64,000 nt of DNA from Phytopseudomonas straminea (GTDB lineage: Bacteria > Pseudomonadota > Gammaproteobacteria > Pseudomonadales > Pseudomonadaceae), in the NCBI RefSeq assembly GCF_900112645.1, contig NZ_FOMO01000004.1:248001-312000 (forward strand), given 5' to 3'. The position numbers and the translations under genes were made by a program. Of this stretch, positions 40,264-48,157 are shown piece after piece. The first letter of the stretch is position 1; each line of letters opens with the position of its first letter. Under the pieces are notes generated by a model. It worked only from the letters and a program-made list of their open reading frames with translations. It had not been told where the DNA came from and searched no databases.

Positions 40264-41700
40264 ATGAGCATGAACCTGATCACCCTGCTCTACCTCGTCG
40301 CCTCGGTGTGCTTCATCCAGGCGCTCAAGGGCCTGTCGCACCCGACCACCTCGCGGCGCGGCAACGCCTTCGGCATGATCGGCATGACCATCGCCGTGCT
40401 CACCACCCTTGGCCTCATCCATAAGCTCGGCAGCGAGCTGGCCGTTCAGGGCATCGGCTACGTGATCGTCGGCCTGCTGGTCGGCGGCACCGCCGGTTCG
40501 ATCATGGCCAAGCGCGTCGAAATGACCAAGATGCCCGAGCTGGTCGCCTTCATGCACAGCATGATCGGCCTGGCGGCGGTGTTCATCGCCATCGCGGCCG
40601 TCGTCGAGCCGCAATCCCTGGGTATCGTTGCCGCGATCAGCGATCCGATTCCCAACGGCAATCGCCTGGAGCTGTTCCTCGGTGCGGCCATCGGCGCCAT
40701 CACCTTCTCCGGCTCGGTGATCGCCTTCGGCAAGCTGTCCGGCAAGTACAAGTTCCGCCTGTTCCAGGGGGCGCCGGTACAGTTCGCCGGCCAGCACCTG
40801 ATCAACCTGCTGATCGGCCTGGCCATCGCCGGCCTCGGGCTGTACTTCACCTTCACCGGCAATCTCACGGCCTTCGCCGTATTGGTAGCCCTGGCCTTCG
40901 TGATCGGTGTGCTGATCATCATCCCCATCGGCGGCGCGGACATGCCCGTGGTGGTGTCGATGCTCAACAGCTACTCGGGCTGGGCGGCGGCCGGTATCGG
41001 TTTCTCGCTGAACAATTCGATGCTGATCATCGCCGGCTCCCTGGTCGGCTCCAGCGGCGCGATTCTCTCGTACATCATGTGCAAGGCGATGAACCGCTCG
41101 TTCTTCAACGTCATTCTCGGCGGTTTCGGCGGCGCGGCCGATGCCGGCCCGGCGGCAGGCGGCGGCGAGCAACGCCCGGTCAAATCCGGCTCCGCCGACG
41201 ATGCCGCGTTCCTGCTCGGCAATGCCGACAGCGTGATCATCGTGCCCGGCTACGGCCTGGCCGTGGCCCGCGCTCAGCATGCACTGAAGGAATTGACCGA
41301 GAAGCTGGCGCACAAGGGCGTGACCGTGAAGTACGCGATCCACCCAGTGGCGGGCCGCATGCCCGGCCACATGAACGTGCTGCTGGCCGAGGCCGAAGTA
41401 CCTTACGACCAGGTGTTCGAGATGGAAGACATCAACGCCGAATTCGGTCAGGCCGATGTGGTGCTGGTGCTCGGTGCCAACGATGTGGTCAACCCGGCGG
41501 CTAAGAACGATCCAAAGTCACCGATTGCCGGCATGCCGATCCTGGAAGCCTTCAAGGCCAAGACCATCATCGTCAACAAGCGCTCGATGGCCAGCGGCTA
41601 TGCCGGCCTGGACAACGAACTGTTCTATTTGGACAAGACCATGATGGTATTTGGCGACGCCAAGAAGGTCATCGAGGATATGCTCAAGGCCGTAGAATGA
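40264..41700 (+). CDS. pntB: PntB, NAD(P) transhydrogenase beta subunit
   Basis: 478 aa. About eight or nine membrane helices in residues 1-260, then a cytosolic NADP-binding domain (NADSVIIVPGYGLAVARAQH, YAIHPVAGRMPGHMNVLLAE, DVVLVLGANDVVNPAAKNDP, GMPILEAFKAKTIIVNKRSM, GYAGLDNELFYLDKTMMVFG). With PntAA/AB it couples proton entry to NADPH formation. A hairpin of AAAGGGGCGC / GCGCCCCTTT (about 41706-41738) follows the stop. Confidence 0.97.
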   Translation: MSMNLITLLYLVASVCFIQALKGLSHPTTSRRGNAFGMIGMTIAVLTTLGLIHKLGSELAVQGIGYVIVGLLVGGTAGSIMAKRVEMTKMPELVAFMHSMIGLAAVFIAIAAVVEPQSLGIVAAISDPIPNGNRLELFLGAAIGAITFSGSVIAFGKLSGKYKFRLFQGAPVQFAGQHLINLLIGLAIAGLGLYFTFTGNLTAFAVLVALAFVIGVLIIIPIGGADMPVVVSMLNSYSGWAAAGIGFSLNNSMLIIAGSLVGSSGAILSYIMCKAMNRSFFNVILGGFGGAADAGPAAGGGEQRPVKSGSADDAAFLLGNADSVIIVPGYGLAVARAQHALKELTEKLAHKGVTVKYAIHPVAGRMPGHMNVLLAEAEVPYDQVFEMEDINAEFGQADVVLVLGANDVVNPAAKNDPKSPIAGMPILEAFKAKTIIVNKRSMASGYAGLDNELFYLDKTMMVFGDAKKVIEDMLKAVE

Positions 41701-42088
41701 CCTGCAAAGGGGCGCAGTAGAGCGGACGCGCCCCTTTCAGGTGCAATTCGAGGTCAAGAGAAAAAGCACAGCAGTGCTGATGGATAGCGAAAAACCCTGC
41801 TCGGAAAAATAAATAGCTAAGCAACTACAGCGAACAATCGTAACTGTACCGCAACGAATCCTCTAAAAATAAGACTATTTTCAGGGTAAAAAACTGACAA
41901 ACAGCTCAAGTCACGGCAAATTCACAAACACCGGTACAGTTACAATTTAAATAATGAGAACAGTTACAAAGCAACCTATCTAGTACTTAGCTAATTTACT
42001 TCAGCTGTGGCTACTGCTAACTCCGCGCGAGGACGAAAATAGGCACCAGAACTTAACCAATCCCGCCAAAAGCGGAAGGATGCACGCC
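41701..42088. promoter_or_regulatory. AT-rich intergenic region upstream of the DUF1127 gene
   Basis: 388 nt. After the pntB hairpin the sequence becomes AT-rich with many short A/T runs. No gene was found. It should contain the promoter of the DUF1127 gene; I cannot fix its -10/-35 with confidence. Confidence 0.4.
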
Positions 42089-42301
42089 ATGGAACGTACC
42101 CTCAGTTCCGATCTGCTTGTCGACAACTCGTCCAAATCTGCCACCAGCCTGCCGCTGAACATCCTGGCCACCCTGCTCCTGTGGCAGCGCCGGATCGTCA
42201 GCCGCCGCCAGCTGGCACGCCTCGACACTCGCCTGCTGGCCGACGCCGGTATCAGCGAAAGCGAGCGTTACGCCGAGCTGAGCAAGCCGTTCTGGCGTTA
42301 A
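42089..42301 (+). CDS. DUF1127 small protein
   Basis: 70 aa. GGAAGG lies 9 nt before ATG 42089, which decides this start over the ATG at 42080. The C-terminal half has the DUF1127 motif, WQRRIVSRRQLARLDTRLLA then DAGISESERYAELSKPFWR. Small arginine-rich DUF1127 proteins in other bacteria bind RNA/CsrA partners or affect phosphate and carbon metabolism; a specific role here is unknown. A strong terminator follows, so it is monocistronic. Confidence 0.85.
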   Translation: MERTLSSDLLVDNSSKSATSLPLNILATLLLWQRRIVSRRQLARLDTRLLADAGISESERYAELSKPFWR

Positions 42302-42325
42302 TCGCACGCGCTGAGCTTCTCCCGC

Positions 42326-42360
42326 AAAACCCCACCGGCATGCAGCGCCTGTGGGGTTTT
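42326..42360 (+). terminator. Rho-independent terminator after the DUF1127 gene
   Basis: Perfect arms AAAACCCCAC / GTGGGGTTTT around a 15-nt loop, 24 nt past the stop; bidirectional in form. Confidence 0.9.
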
Positions 42361-42483
42361 GTCGTTTCAGGGGCACAGTCATCGGACTGCCACCAGCGCT
42401 ACACAAACTGTGCAGGTCTTTCTCAACGGCGCGCTGCAGAGCGGTTAGAATGCGGCTTTCCGTGAGCCGTAGAGACCAAGCCC

Positions 42484-42801
42484 ATGCCCACCGTCCGCAC
42501 CCTCGCCTTCGTCAGTCTGTTCGGCCTCGCTACCGGCGCCAGTGCCAGCAGCTTCGTGGTCACCACTGACACCCTGGTCGACGCACTTGCCGCCACCATC
42601 GACACCACCTCCAACGCGACCTCTTCGGTGGTCGACAACAAGGTCGTGCTGGCCGCCAGGGACGACGCTGCCAGCTTCGTCGCCAGCGCCGGCGCCGTGC
42701 GTGGCGCTCACCTGGAAAACGCTCTGCAGCACATCCGCGAGCGCATGCCGAGCCTGCAGGCCGACGATGCGCAACTGGCGCAGGCTATCCTCGCTCACTA
42801 A
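42484..42801 (+). CDS. DUF2388 periplasmic protein, paralogue 1
   Basis: 105 aa with signal peptide MPTVRTLAFVSLFGLATGAS, cleaved near ASA-S. The mature part SSFVVTTDTLVDALAATIDT, VVDNKVVLAARDDAASFVAS and AGAVRGAHLENALQHIRERM is the pseudomonad-restricted DUF2388. A second member follows 75 nt later. The shared ARDDAASFVAS and RGA-LE-A motifs suggest tandem duplication. Function unknown. Confidence 0.85.
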   Translation: MPTVRTLAFVSLFGLATGASASSFVVTTDTLVDALAATIDTTSNATSSVVDNKVVLAARDDAASFVASAGAVRGAHLENALQHIRERMPSLQADDAQLAQAILAH

Positions 42802-42876
42802 CCATTCGTCATTGCCGGAACTGCGGCAGGCGTTCCTCGTCCAAGCAGCCAATCAAACCCCATTCGGAGACCGTTC

Positions 42877-43197
42877 ATGAAGCGTCCGTTGTTAGCCGCC
42901 ACCGCCTCGCTGGCCCTGTTCGCTGGCGCCGTACAGGCCCAGACCCTGGTGGCCACCAGCAACATCATCGTCCGCGCGCTGGATCGCACCATCAACTTCA
43001 CCTCGGACACCACTACCTCGATCCGCGACATGAAAGTGGTGATCGAAGCCCGTGACGACGCGGCCAGCTTCGTCGCCAGCCAGGGTGACATCCGTGGTGC
43101 CCAGCTCGAAGCCGCCTTCGGCGCGCTGCGCAGTCAAGTCCCCGAGGCCCAGAACGCCTCCGACCAGGTGCTCGCAGAAGCCATTCTCGCGCTGTGA
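42877..43197 (+). CDS. DUF2388 periplasmic protein, paralogue 2
   Basis: 106 aa with signal peptide MKRPLLAATASLALFAGAVQ-A. Core QTLVATSNIIVRALDRTINF, DMKVVIEARDDAASFVASQG and DIRGAQLEAAFGALRSQVPE aligns end to end with paralogue 1. Its TGA overlaps the ATG of the following DUF4105 gene by one base, so at least this copy is translationally coupled to it and may be a partner of the encoded protein. Confidence 0.85.
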   Translation: MKRPLLAATASLALFAGAVQAQTLVATSNIIVRALDRTINFTSDTTTSIRDMKVVIEARDDAASFVASQGDIRGAQLEAAFGALRSQVPEAQNASDQVLAEAILAL

Positions 43198-45143
43198 TGA
43201 CCGCCCGTGGCTGGCTCCTGCTGCTGACCCTGCTGGTCAGCACGGCCAGCCACGCCCAGCTGCAATTCGCCCTCGAAGGCTCCGGCCTCACGCCCGAGCA
43301 ACGCCACGCCAGCCAGACATTACTCGACGAAGCTCACGCCGCCCTGCCGCCGCACCTGCGCGAAGCGCTGGATCGTGACGTAGCCGTGCACTGGGTCGAT
43401 ATGCCAGCGGACAATTACGGCCGAGCCGGGCGCCTCAGCGGCGTCGAGCTCAATGCCAAGCTGCTGCCGAGTCTCACCGACGGCAGCGCCGCAAGCACGC
43501 CAAACGGGCGCCCGCACGGCACCGTGCGCCAGGAACTGCTGGCTACTGTGCTGCATGAAATCACTCACCTTTATGATCGCGGCACCTACTGGAGCGCCGA
43601 GCAGCGCACCCTACTGCGCCGCTGCCAGCGCCAGAACGCCGACCTGGGCCCAGTCGGCCTGCGCCCCGAGTGCCGCGGCCAAACTGAACGGCGCTTCACC
43701 CTCAGCGACGATCCGCGCCTGCTCGACCTGGCCGGCTGGCCGCAACGCGTCGGCAAACGCGGTGAGCGTGACATTCATAACGGCCAGGTCGCCCGCAGCC
43801 CGGACAACTACGAGCTGAGCAACCCGCGCGAGTTCGTCGCGGTGAACATAGAGTACTTTCTCCTCGACCCCGAATACGCCTGCCGCCGCCCGTCCCTGGC
43901 GCGCTTTTTCAGCGAGCACTTCGGCTGGGCGCCAGCCAGGCAAACGCCCTGCGGCAATGGTTACGCCTACCTGAACGCCGGGCGCGATTTCGACAAGCAG
44001 GCGCTGGCCAACCTCGACCCCGAGCGCGTTTACGAAGTGGATTACCTGCTCGCCGAGGCCAACCAGAACATGGCCAGCCGCTGGGGCCACAGCATGCTGC
44101 GGCTGGTGATCTGCGCGCCGGGCCGCCCCCGTGGGCCGGATTGCCGGCTGGACCTGGACCAGCACCTGGTGCTGTCCTACCGCGCGTTCGTCAACGACGT
44201 GCAGCTGTCGAGCTGGGACGGCCTGACTGGAGCCTACCCGTCGCGGCTGTTCGTGCTGCCCCTGGCCCAGGTGATCGAGGAATACACCAAGGTCGAGCTA
44301 CGCAGCCTCGCCTCGGTCCCCCTGAAGCTGTCGCGCGAGCGCCTGGAGCAGCTGGTCGCCCGTGCCGTCGAGCAGCACTGGAGCTACGACGGCGACTACT
44401 TCTTCGTTTCCAACAACTGCGCGGTGGAAACTCTCAAGCTGCTGCGCAGCGGCACCGCCGACCCGCGCCTGCAGACGCTGGACAGCATCACCCCCATCGG
44501 CCTGCTGGAAGTACTCGAGGCCCGCGACCTGGCCGACGGCAGCGTGCTGAACGATTCCCGCGAAGCACTGCGCCTGGGGTATCGTTTCGACTCGTTCCGC
44601 GACCGCTATCAGGCCATGTTCAAGGTGCTGCAACAGCGCCTGCCGATTCGCCAACAGCGCGTAGAGGACTGGCTCGAACAGCCATCCGAGCAGCGCCGCC
44701 AATGGTTCGAGCAGGCCGACCTGCGCGCCAGCGCCGCCATGCTGCTGCTCGAACAGGCAGCGATGCGTCGCCAGTTGCTGCTCTCCCAGGACGAACTCAA
44801 GCAGCGTTACCTGACCGGCCGCGCCGCCAAGGACCCCAGCCTGAACAAGGCCGGTGACGCGCTGGAGCAGATCCTCGCCAACACCGGCTTTCTGAGCCGC
44901 CCGGCCGAATTGCTCGAAGGCGGTTACGGCCTGCCGCAGCAGGAAGAATGGCAACGCCTGGAAAGCGAAACCCGCACGCGCCAGCAGCAGCTGAGCCTGC
45001 TCAGCGCCGACCTCGACGGCGAGGTGCGCAGCCTGCTCGAACCCCAGCGCCTGGCCGAGCTGGAAGCCAACGAGGCCAACCTGAAACAGCTCGGCGACCA
45101 TCTGCGCAAACTGCACAAGGAAAGCGGCGGGCTGCAGCTCTGA
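43197..45143 (+). CDS. DUF4105 periplasmic protein with HExxH motif
   Basis: 648 aa. ATG 43197 overlaps the DUF2388 stop (a GTG one codon earlier is also possible). Signal peptide MTARGWLLLLTLLVSTASHA. An N-terminal domain holds LLATVLHEITHLYDRGTYW with His120-Glu121-x-x-His124, a zinc-metalloprotease-type motif. The middle contains DUF4105 (MASRWGHSMLRLVICAPG, LVLSYRAFVNDVQLSSWDGL, YDGDYFFVSNNCAVETLKLL, with Cys after NN). The last third is helical and Gln/Leu-rich, probably coiled coil (RLESETRTRQQQLSLLSADL). DUF4105 belongs near the NlpC/P60-like Lnb fold. It may be a cell-envelope hydrolase; this is inference. Confidence 0.8.
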   Translation: MTARGWLLLLTLLVSTASHAQLQFALEGSGLTPEQRHASQTLLDEAHAALPPHLREALDRDVAVHWVDMPADNYGRAGRLSGVELNAKLLPSLTDGSAASTPNGRPHGTVRQELLATVLHEITHLYDRGTYWSAEQRTLLRRCQRQNADLGPVGLRPECRGQTERRFTLSDDPRLLDLAGWPQRVGKRGERDIHNGQVARSPDNYELSNPREFVAVNIEYFLLDPEYACRRPSLARFFSEHFGWAPARQTPCGNGYAYLNAGRDFDKQALANLDPERVYEVDYLLAEANQNMASRWGHSMLRLVICAPGRPRGPDCRLDLDQHLVLSYRAFVNDVQLSSWDGLTGAYPSRLFVLPLAQVIEEYTKVELRSLASVPLKLSRERLEQLVARAVEQHWSYDGDYFFVSNNCAVETLKLLRSGTADPRLQTLDSITPIGLLEVLEARDLADGSVLNDSREALRLGYRFDSFRDRYQAMFKVLQQRLPIRQQRVEDWLEQPSEQRRQWFEQADLRASAAMLLLEQAAMRRQLLLSQDELKQRYLTGRAAKDPSLNKAGDALEQILANTGFLSRPAELLEGGYGLPQQEEWQRLESETRTRQQQLSLLSADLDGEVRSLLEPQRLAELEANEANLKQLGDHLRKLHKESGGLQL

Positions 45144-45167
45144 ATGGCGCAGCCCGGGTAGTCCTGA

Positions 45168-46529
45168 TCAAAGCGCCGTATCGGGAAACCTGACCACCGC
45201 GCTGAAGCCTTGCGGGCTGGCATTGCTGAAGCCGATGGAGCCGCCCAGGTGACGGGCGATCATGCCGACGATGGCTAGCCCCAGCCCCGCACCCTGGGGA
45301 TTGCCGGCGCTATGGAAGCGCTCGCCAAGGCGTGGCAGGCGAGCTTCCTCGACGCCCGGCCCTTGGTCGACGACCTGCAGGTGCACGTCTTCGCCTTCGC
45401 GGCTCACGCGCACGCTGACTTCGCTGCCCGGTGACGAGAAGGTCAGCGCGTTGCTGACCAGGTTCTGCAGCAGGATGACGATCAATCCGCGGTCGCCCTG
45501 AATCACAGCTTTTTCCTCGGCCTCCAGGGCCAGGTCGATCCGCCGGTTGATCGCCAGCGGCGCCAGGTCGGCCAGTTCCTCGCGCACCACGGCGGTCAGG
45601 TCCAGCGGTTGTAGATTCTGCGACGGCGCTTCCAGGCGCGCCATGGTCAGCAGCTGGCTGGCAATACGAGTGGCGCGCTGCACGCCGTGCTTGAGGAATG
45701 CCAATGCCTCCTCGCGCTCCTGCACGCTTTCGGCCAGCGCCGCGTTACGCACGTGAATCTCGAGAATCGCCAGCGGTGTGCGCAGCTCATGGGCGGCATC
45801 GGCGATGAAGCGGCGTTCGCGTTCAAGCAGCGCACGCAGCTGGCTCAATACATCATCCAGAGCCAGGCGCATCGGCTCCAGCTCCGGCGGCAGAGGTCCT
45901 GTCGGCAGCGGCTCGAGGCTATGCTCAGGGCGCTCGCGCAACTGCTGGGCCAAACGCTGCAGCGGGCGCAGGCCCCAACCGAGCAACAGCCAGATGAAGG
46001 CAGCCAGCAGCGGTAAGCAGATCAGCGTCGGCATCAGAGTGTGCTGAAGAATCTGATGGATCAGGTCCTGGCGCAGATCCTCACGCTCGCCAACCCAGAT
46101 ACGCAGGCCAGCGGCGCTGTCATCGAGCAGCACGCCGCACCATTCCTGATCGTTGAAGAAGAATTCGTGAATGCCCGGCGGCGGCAGTTTCGTCAGGTGC
46201 GGCGCCTGCTCGGAACGCACCAGCAAGTTGCCGTCGCGGTCCCACACCTGAAACGCCAGGTTGATTTCATAGGGATGAGAGAACACGCCCTCGGTCGAAC
46301 GATTCAGGGCGCCATCCAGCGCCTGACGGACGAACTGCCAATCCACCGGACGGCCGTCCGGCTGCTGCAGCATGCCCTGCAGCACGCGCGCGGCCTGTAC
46401 CAATTGGGCATCATAGACCGCCTCGGTCTGCCGGTGGCTGTCGCGCAGGGCGAGCAGCACCAGAGCCAGGCTGCCGGCCAGCACCAGGGCGATGGTTGGC
46501 GCCAGAATCCGCGTGCGGATGGAAATCAT
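45168..46529 (-). CDS. Sensor histidine kinase, PmrB/QseC type
   Basis: 453 aa from ATG 46529, which overlaps the response regulator stop (ATGA). Two membrane helices (ILAPTIALVLAGSLALVLLA and TLICLPLLAAFIWLLLGWGL) bracket a periplasmic sensor of about 140 residues. HisKA has the phospho-acceptor His in FIADAAHELRTPLAILEIHV; HATPase has LIVILLQNLVSNALTFSSPG, VVDQGPGVEEARLPRLGERF and GAGLGLAIVGMIARHLGG. Group QseC/PmrB kinases sense cations, polymyxin or host signals. It is divergent from a PepSY/cytochrome/sulfatase-fold operon, its likely target. Confidence 0.9.
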   Translation of the reverse strand: MISIRTRILAPTIALVLAGSLALVLLALRDSHRQTEAVYDAQLVQAARVLQGMLQQPDGRPVDWQFVRQALDGALNRSTEGVFSHPYEINLAFQVWDRDGNLLVRSEQAPHLTKLPPPGIHEFFFNDQEWCGVLLDDSAAGLRIWVGEREDLRQDLIHQILQHTLMPTLICLPLLAAFIWLLLGWGLRPLQRLAQQLRERPEHSLEPLPTGPLPPELEPMRLALDDVLSQLRALLERERRFIADAAHELRTPLAILEIHVRNAALAESVQEREEALAFLKHGVQRATRIASQLLTMARLEAPSQNLQPLDLTAVVREELADLAPLAINRRIDLALEAEEKAVIQGDRGLIVILLQNLVSNALTFSSPGSEVSVRVSREGEDVHLQVVDQGPGVEEARLPRLGERFHSAGNPQGAGLGLAIVGMIARHLGGSIGFSNASPQGFSAVVRFPDTAL

Positions 46530-47191
46530 GGTTTCTGCTCCAACAGGTAACCGACTCCGCGTACCGTGCGGATCAGCTCGCTGCACAGCTTACGGCGCAG
46601 ATTATGGATAAGCACTTCCAGGGTGTTACCCGGGCCGCTTTCCTGCCAGCCGTAGAGTGTATTGGCCAGGCGCTCGCGGGTGACCACCACACCGGGACGA
46701 ATCAGCAACTGGTGCAGCAACTGATATTCCATGGGCGTCATCGCCACACTGTGGCCCAGGTAGCGCACCTCTTGAGTGGACGGATCCAGGGTCACGCCAG
46801 CGAATTCCAGCACCGGCTGCACGCGGCCCTGGCTGCGCCGCAGCAGGGCGCGGATGCGTGCCTTGAGCTCTTCGGGGTCGAAGGGCTTGACCAGGTAATC
46901 GTCGGCGCCGGCGTCCAGACCCTGAATGCGGTCATCCATGGCGTCGCGGGCAGTGAGCACCAGCACCGGCACGGCGTTCTCGCTACGCGTGCGCAGCTGG
47001 CGCAACAGGGTCATGCCATCGAGCCGCGGCAGGCCGAGATCGAGCAGCACCAGATCGAACTGCTCGCTGCGCAGCGCGTGGGCAGCTTCGAGACCATCCT
47101 CCAGCCAGTCCAGCGTATAGCCTTCGCCACGCAGGGCCACGCGGATCCCGCGCGCCAAGGCACGATCATCTTCAACCAGCAGGACTCGCAC
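46526..47191 (-). CDS. OmpR-family response regulator, PmrA/QseB type
   Basis: 221 aa. I choose GTG 47191, which has GAGG 8 nt upstream and gives MRVLLVEDDRALARGIRVAL, the usual N-terminus; the frame stays open to an ATG at 47224. Receiver with Asp in FDLVLLDLGLPRLDGM and Lys in DDYLVKPFDPEELKARIRAL, then a winged-helix DNA-binding domain (VAMTPMEYQLLHQLLIRPGV and LEVLIHNLRRKLCSELIRTV). Overlaps its kinase. Divergent from the PepSY gene across a 150-nt promoter region where it probably binds. Confidence 0.9.
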   Translation of the reverse strand: MRVLLVEDDRALARGIRVALRGEGYTLDWLEDGLEAAHALRSEQFDLVLLDLGLPRLDGMTLLRQLRTRSENAVPVLVLTARDAMDDRIQGLDAGADDYLVKPFDPEELKARIRALLRRSQGRVQPVLEFAGVTLDPSTQEVRYLGHSVAMTPMEYQLLHQLLIRPGVVVTRERLANTLYGWQESGPGNTLEVLIHNLRRKLCSELIRTVRGVGYLLEQKP

Positions 47192-47341
47192 GGCACGTAC
47201 CTCGTCAGCCATAAACGGCGCCATGATGCGCTTCGCGCGGCGTATTGGGCAGGGGGAGATGTTACCGAGCTTTGCCCATTAAGACTTTCCTAAGCTTCGC
47301 GCCGCAAGGTGCTCCTGACTACCCCAAGAAGGAGATTCACC

Positions 47342-47608
47342 ATGCGTTACGTCGCACTCTTCGCCCTGCTGCTGGGCAGCCCGCTGGCCATGGCCAGTAC
47401 AGAATGTACCACCGCCGATCGCTCGACCTGGCAGAACCCGGAACAGTTTCAGGAGAAACTGAAAGAGCAGGGCTACCAGATCAGCAAGTTCAAGATCACC
47501 GAGGGTAACTGCTACGAGATCTACGGTTTCGACAAGGACAAGCGCAAGGTCGAGATCTACCACGATCCGGTTAGCGGCAAGGCTATCAAGACCGAGATCG
47601 AAGACTGA
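47342..47608 (+). CDS. PepSY-domain periplasmic protein
   Basis: 88 aa. AAGGAG lies 6-7 nt before ATG 47342. Signal peptide MRYVALFALLLGSPLAMA-S; mature PepSY-like fold with FQEKLKEQGYQISKFKITEG and YEIYGFDKDKRKVEIYHDPV, and two cysteines (ECTTAD, GNCYEIY) that could pair. Such proteins are often controlled by, and sit beside, QseBC/PmrAB systems. TGATG overlap with the next gene. Confidence 0.85.
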   Translation: MRYVALFALLLGSPLAMASTECTTADRSTWQNPEQFQEKLKEQGYQISKFKITEGNCYEIYGFDKDKRKVEIYHDPVSGKAIKTEIED

Positions 47609-48147
47609 TGAACGCGGCGACGATTCGACTCTGGGATCCCCTGATCCGTCTGTTCCATATATCGGTGGCCGGGGTCTTCGTCGCCAACTATTTCTTTACC
47701 GAGGAAGGTGACGACTGGCACACCTGGCTCGGCTACTACGCCTGCGCCTGGCTCGCCGTACGTCTGATCTGGGGCTTCGTCGGCCCGCGCAGTGCACGCT
47801 GGACGGACTTCTGGCCGACCCGCGCGCGGCTGCGCGAACACCTGAGCCTGGTGCTCAAGGGCGAACCCCACCGCCGCCTCGGCCACTCGCCGATCGGCGC
47901 CCTGGTGATGCTGCTGATGATGACGGCCATCGCCACCCTCGGCATCAGCGGCTTTCTGATGAAGGAGGTCGATGCCCTGTGGGGCGCCGACTGGCCGCTC
48001 ACCCTGCACGCCTGGGCCGCCAACAGCCTGGCGACGCTGGTGGCCATTCATGTGGCCGCGGCAGTAATCGAAAGCCTGCACCTGCGCGAGAATCTGCCGC
48101 TGTCGATGATCACCGGTAAACGCCGCGCTCCGTCCGAACATCGCTGA
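47608..48147 (+). CDS. Cytochrome b561 family protein
   Basis: 179 aa di-heme membrane protein. Four helices with heme-ligand histidines: WDPLIRLFHISVAGVFVANY, DWHTWLGYYACAWLAVRLIW, LGHSPIGALVMLLMMTAIAT and TLVAIHVAAAVIESLHLREN. The core matches the Ni/Fe-hydrogenase-type b561 group. It would pass electrons between quinol and a periplasmic partner, perhaps the PepSY protein. The ATG overlaps the PepSY stop; the sulfatase-fold gene follows after 10 nt. Confidence 0.88.
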   Translation: MNAATIRLWDPLIRLFHISVAGVFVANYFFTEEGDDWHTWLGYYACAWLAVRLIWGFVGPRSARWTDFWPTRARLREHLSLVLKGEPHRRLGHSPIGALVMLLMMTAIATLGISGFLMKEVDALWGADWPLTLHAWAANSLATLVAIHVAAAVIESLHLRENLPLSMITGKRRAPSEHR

Positions 48148-48157
48148 GACTCGACCC

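Noticed and set aside
39928..41370. 480-codon leftward frame opposite pntAB/pntB
   Set aside because: Asp/His/Gln-rich antisense translation of a membrane protein gene; no start signal.
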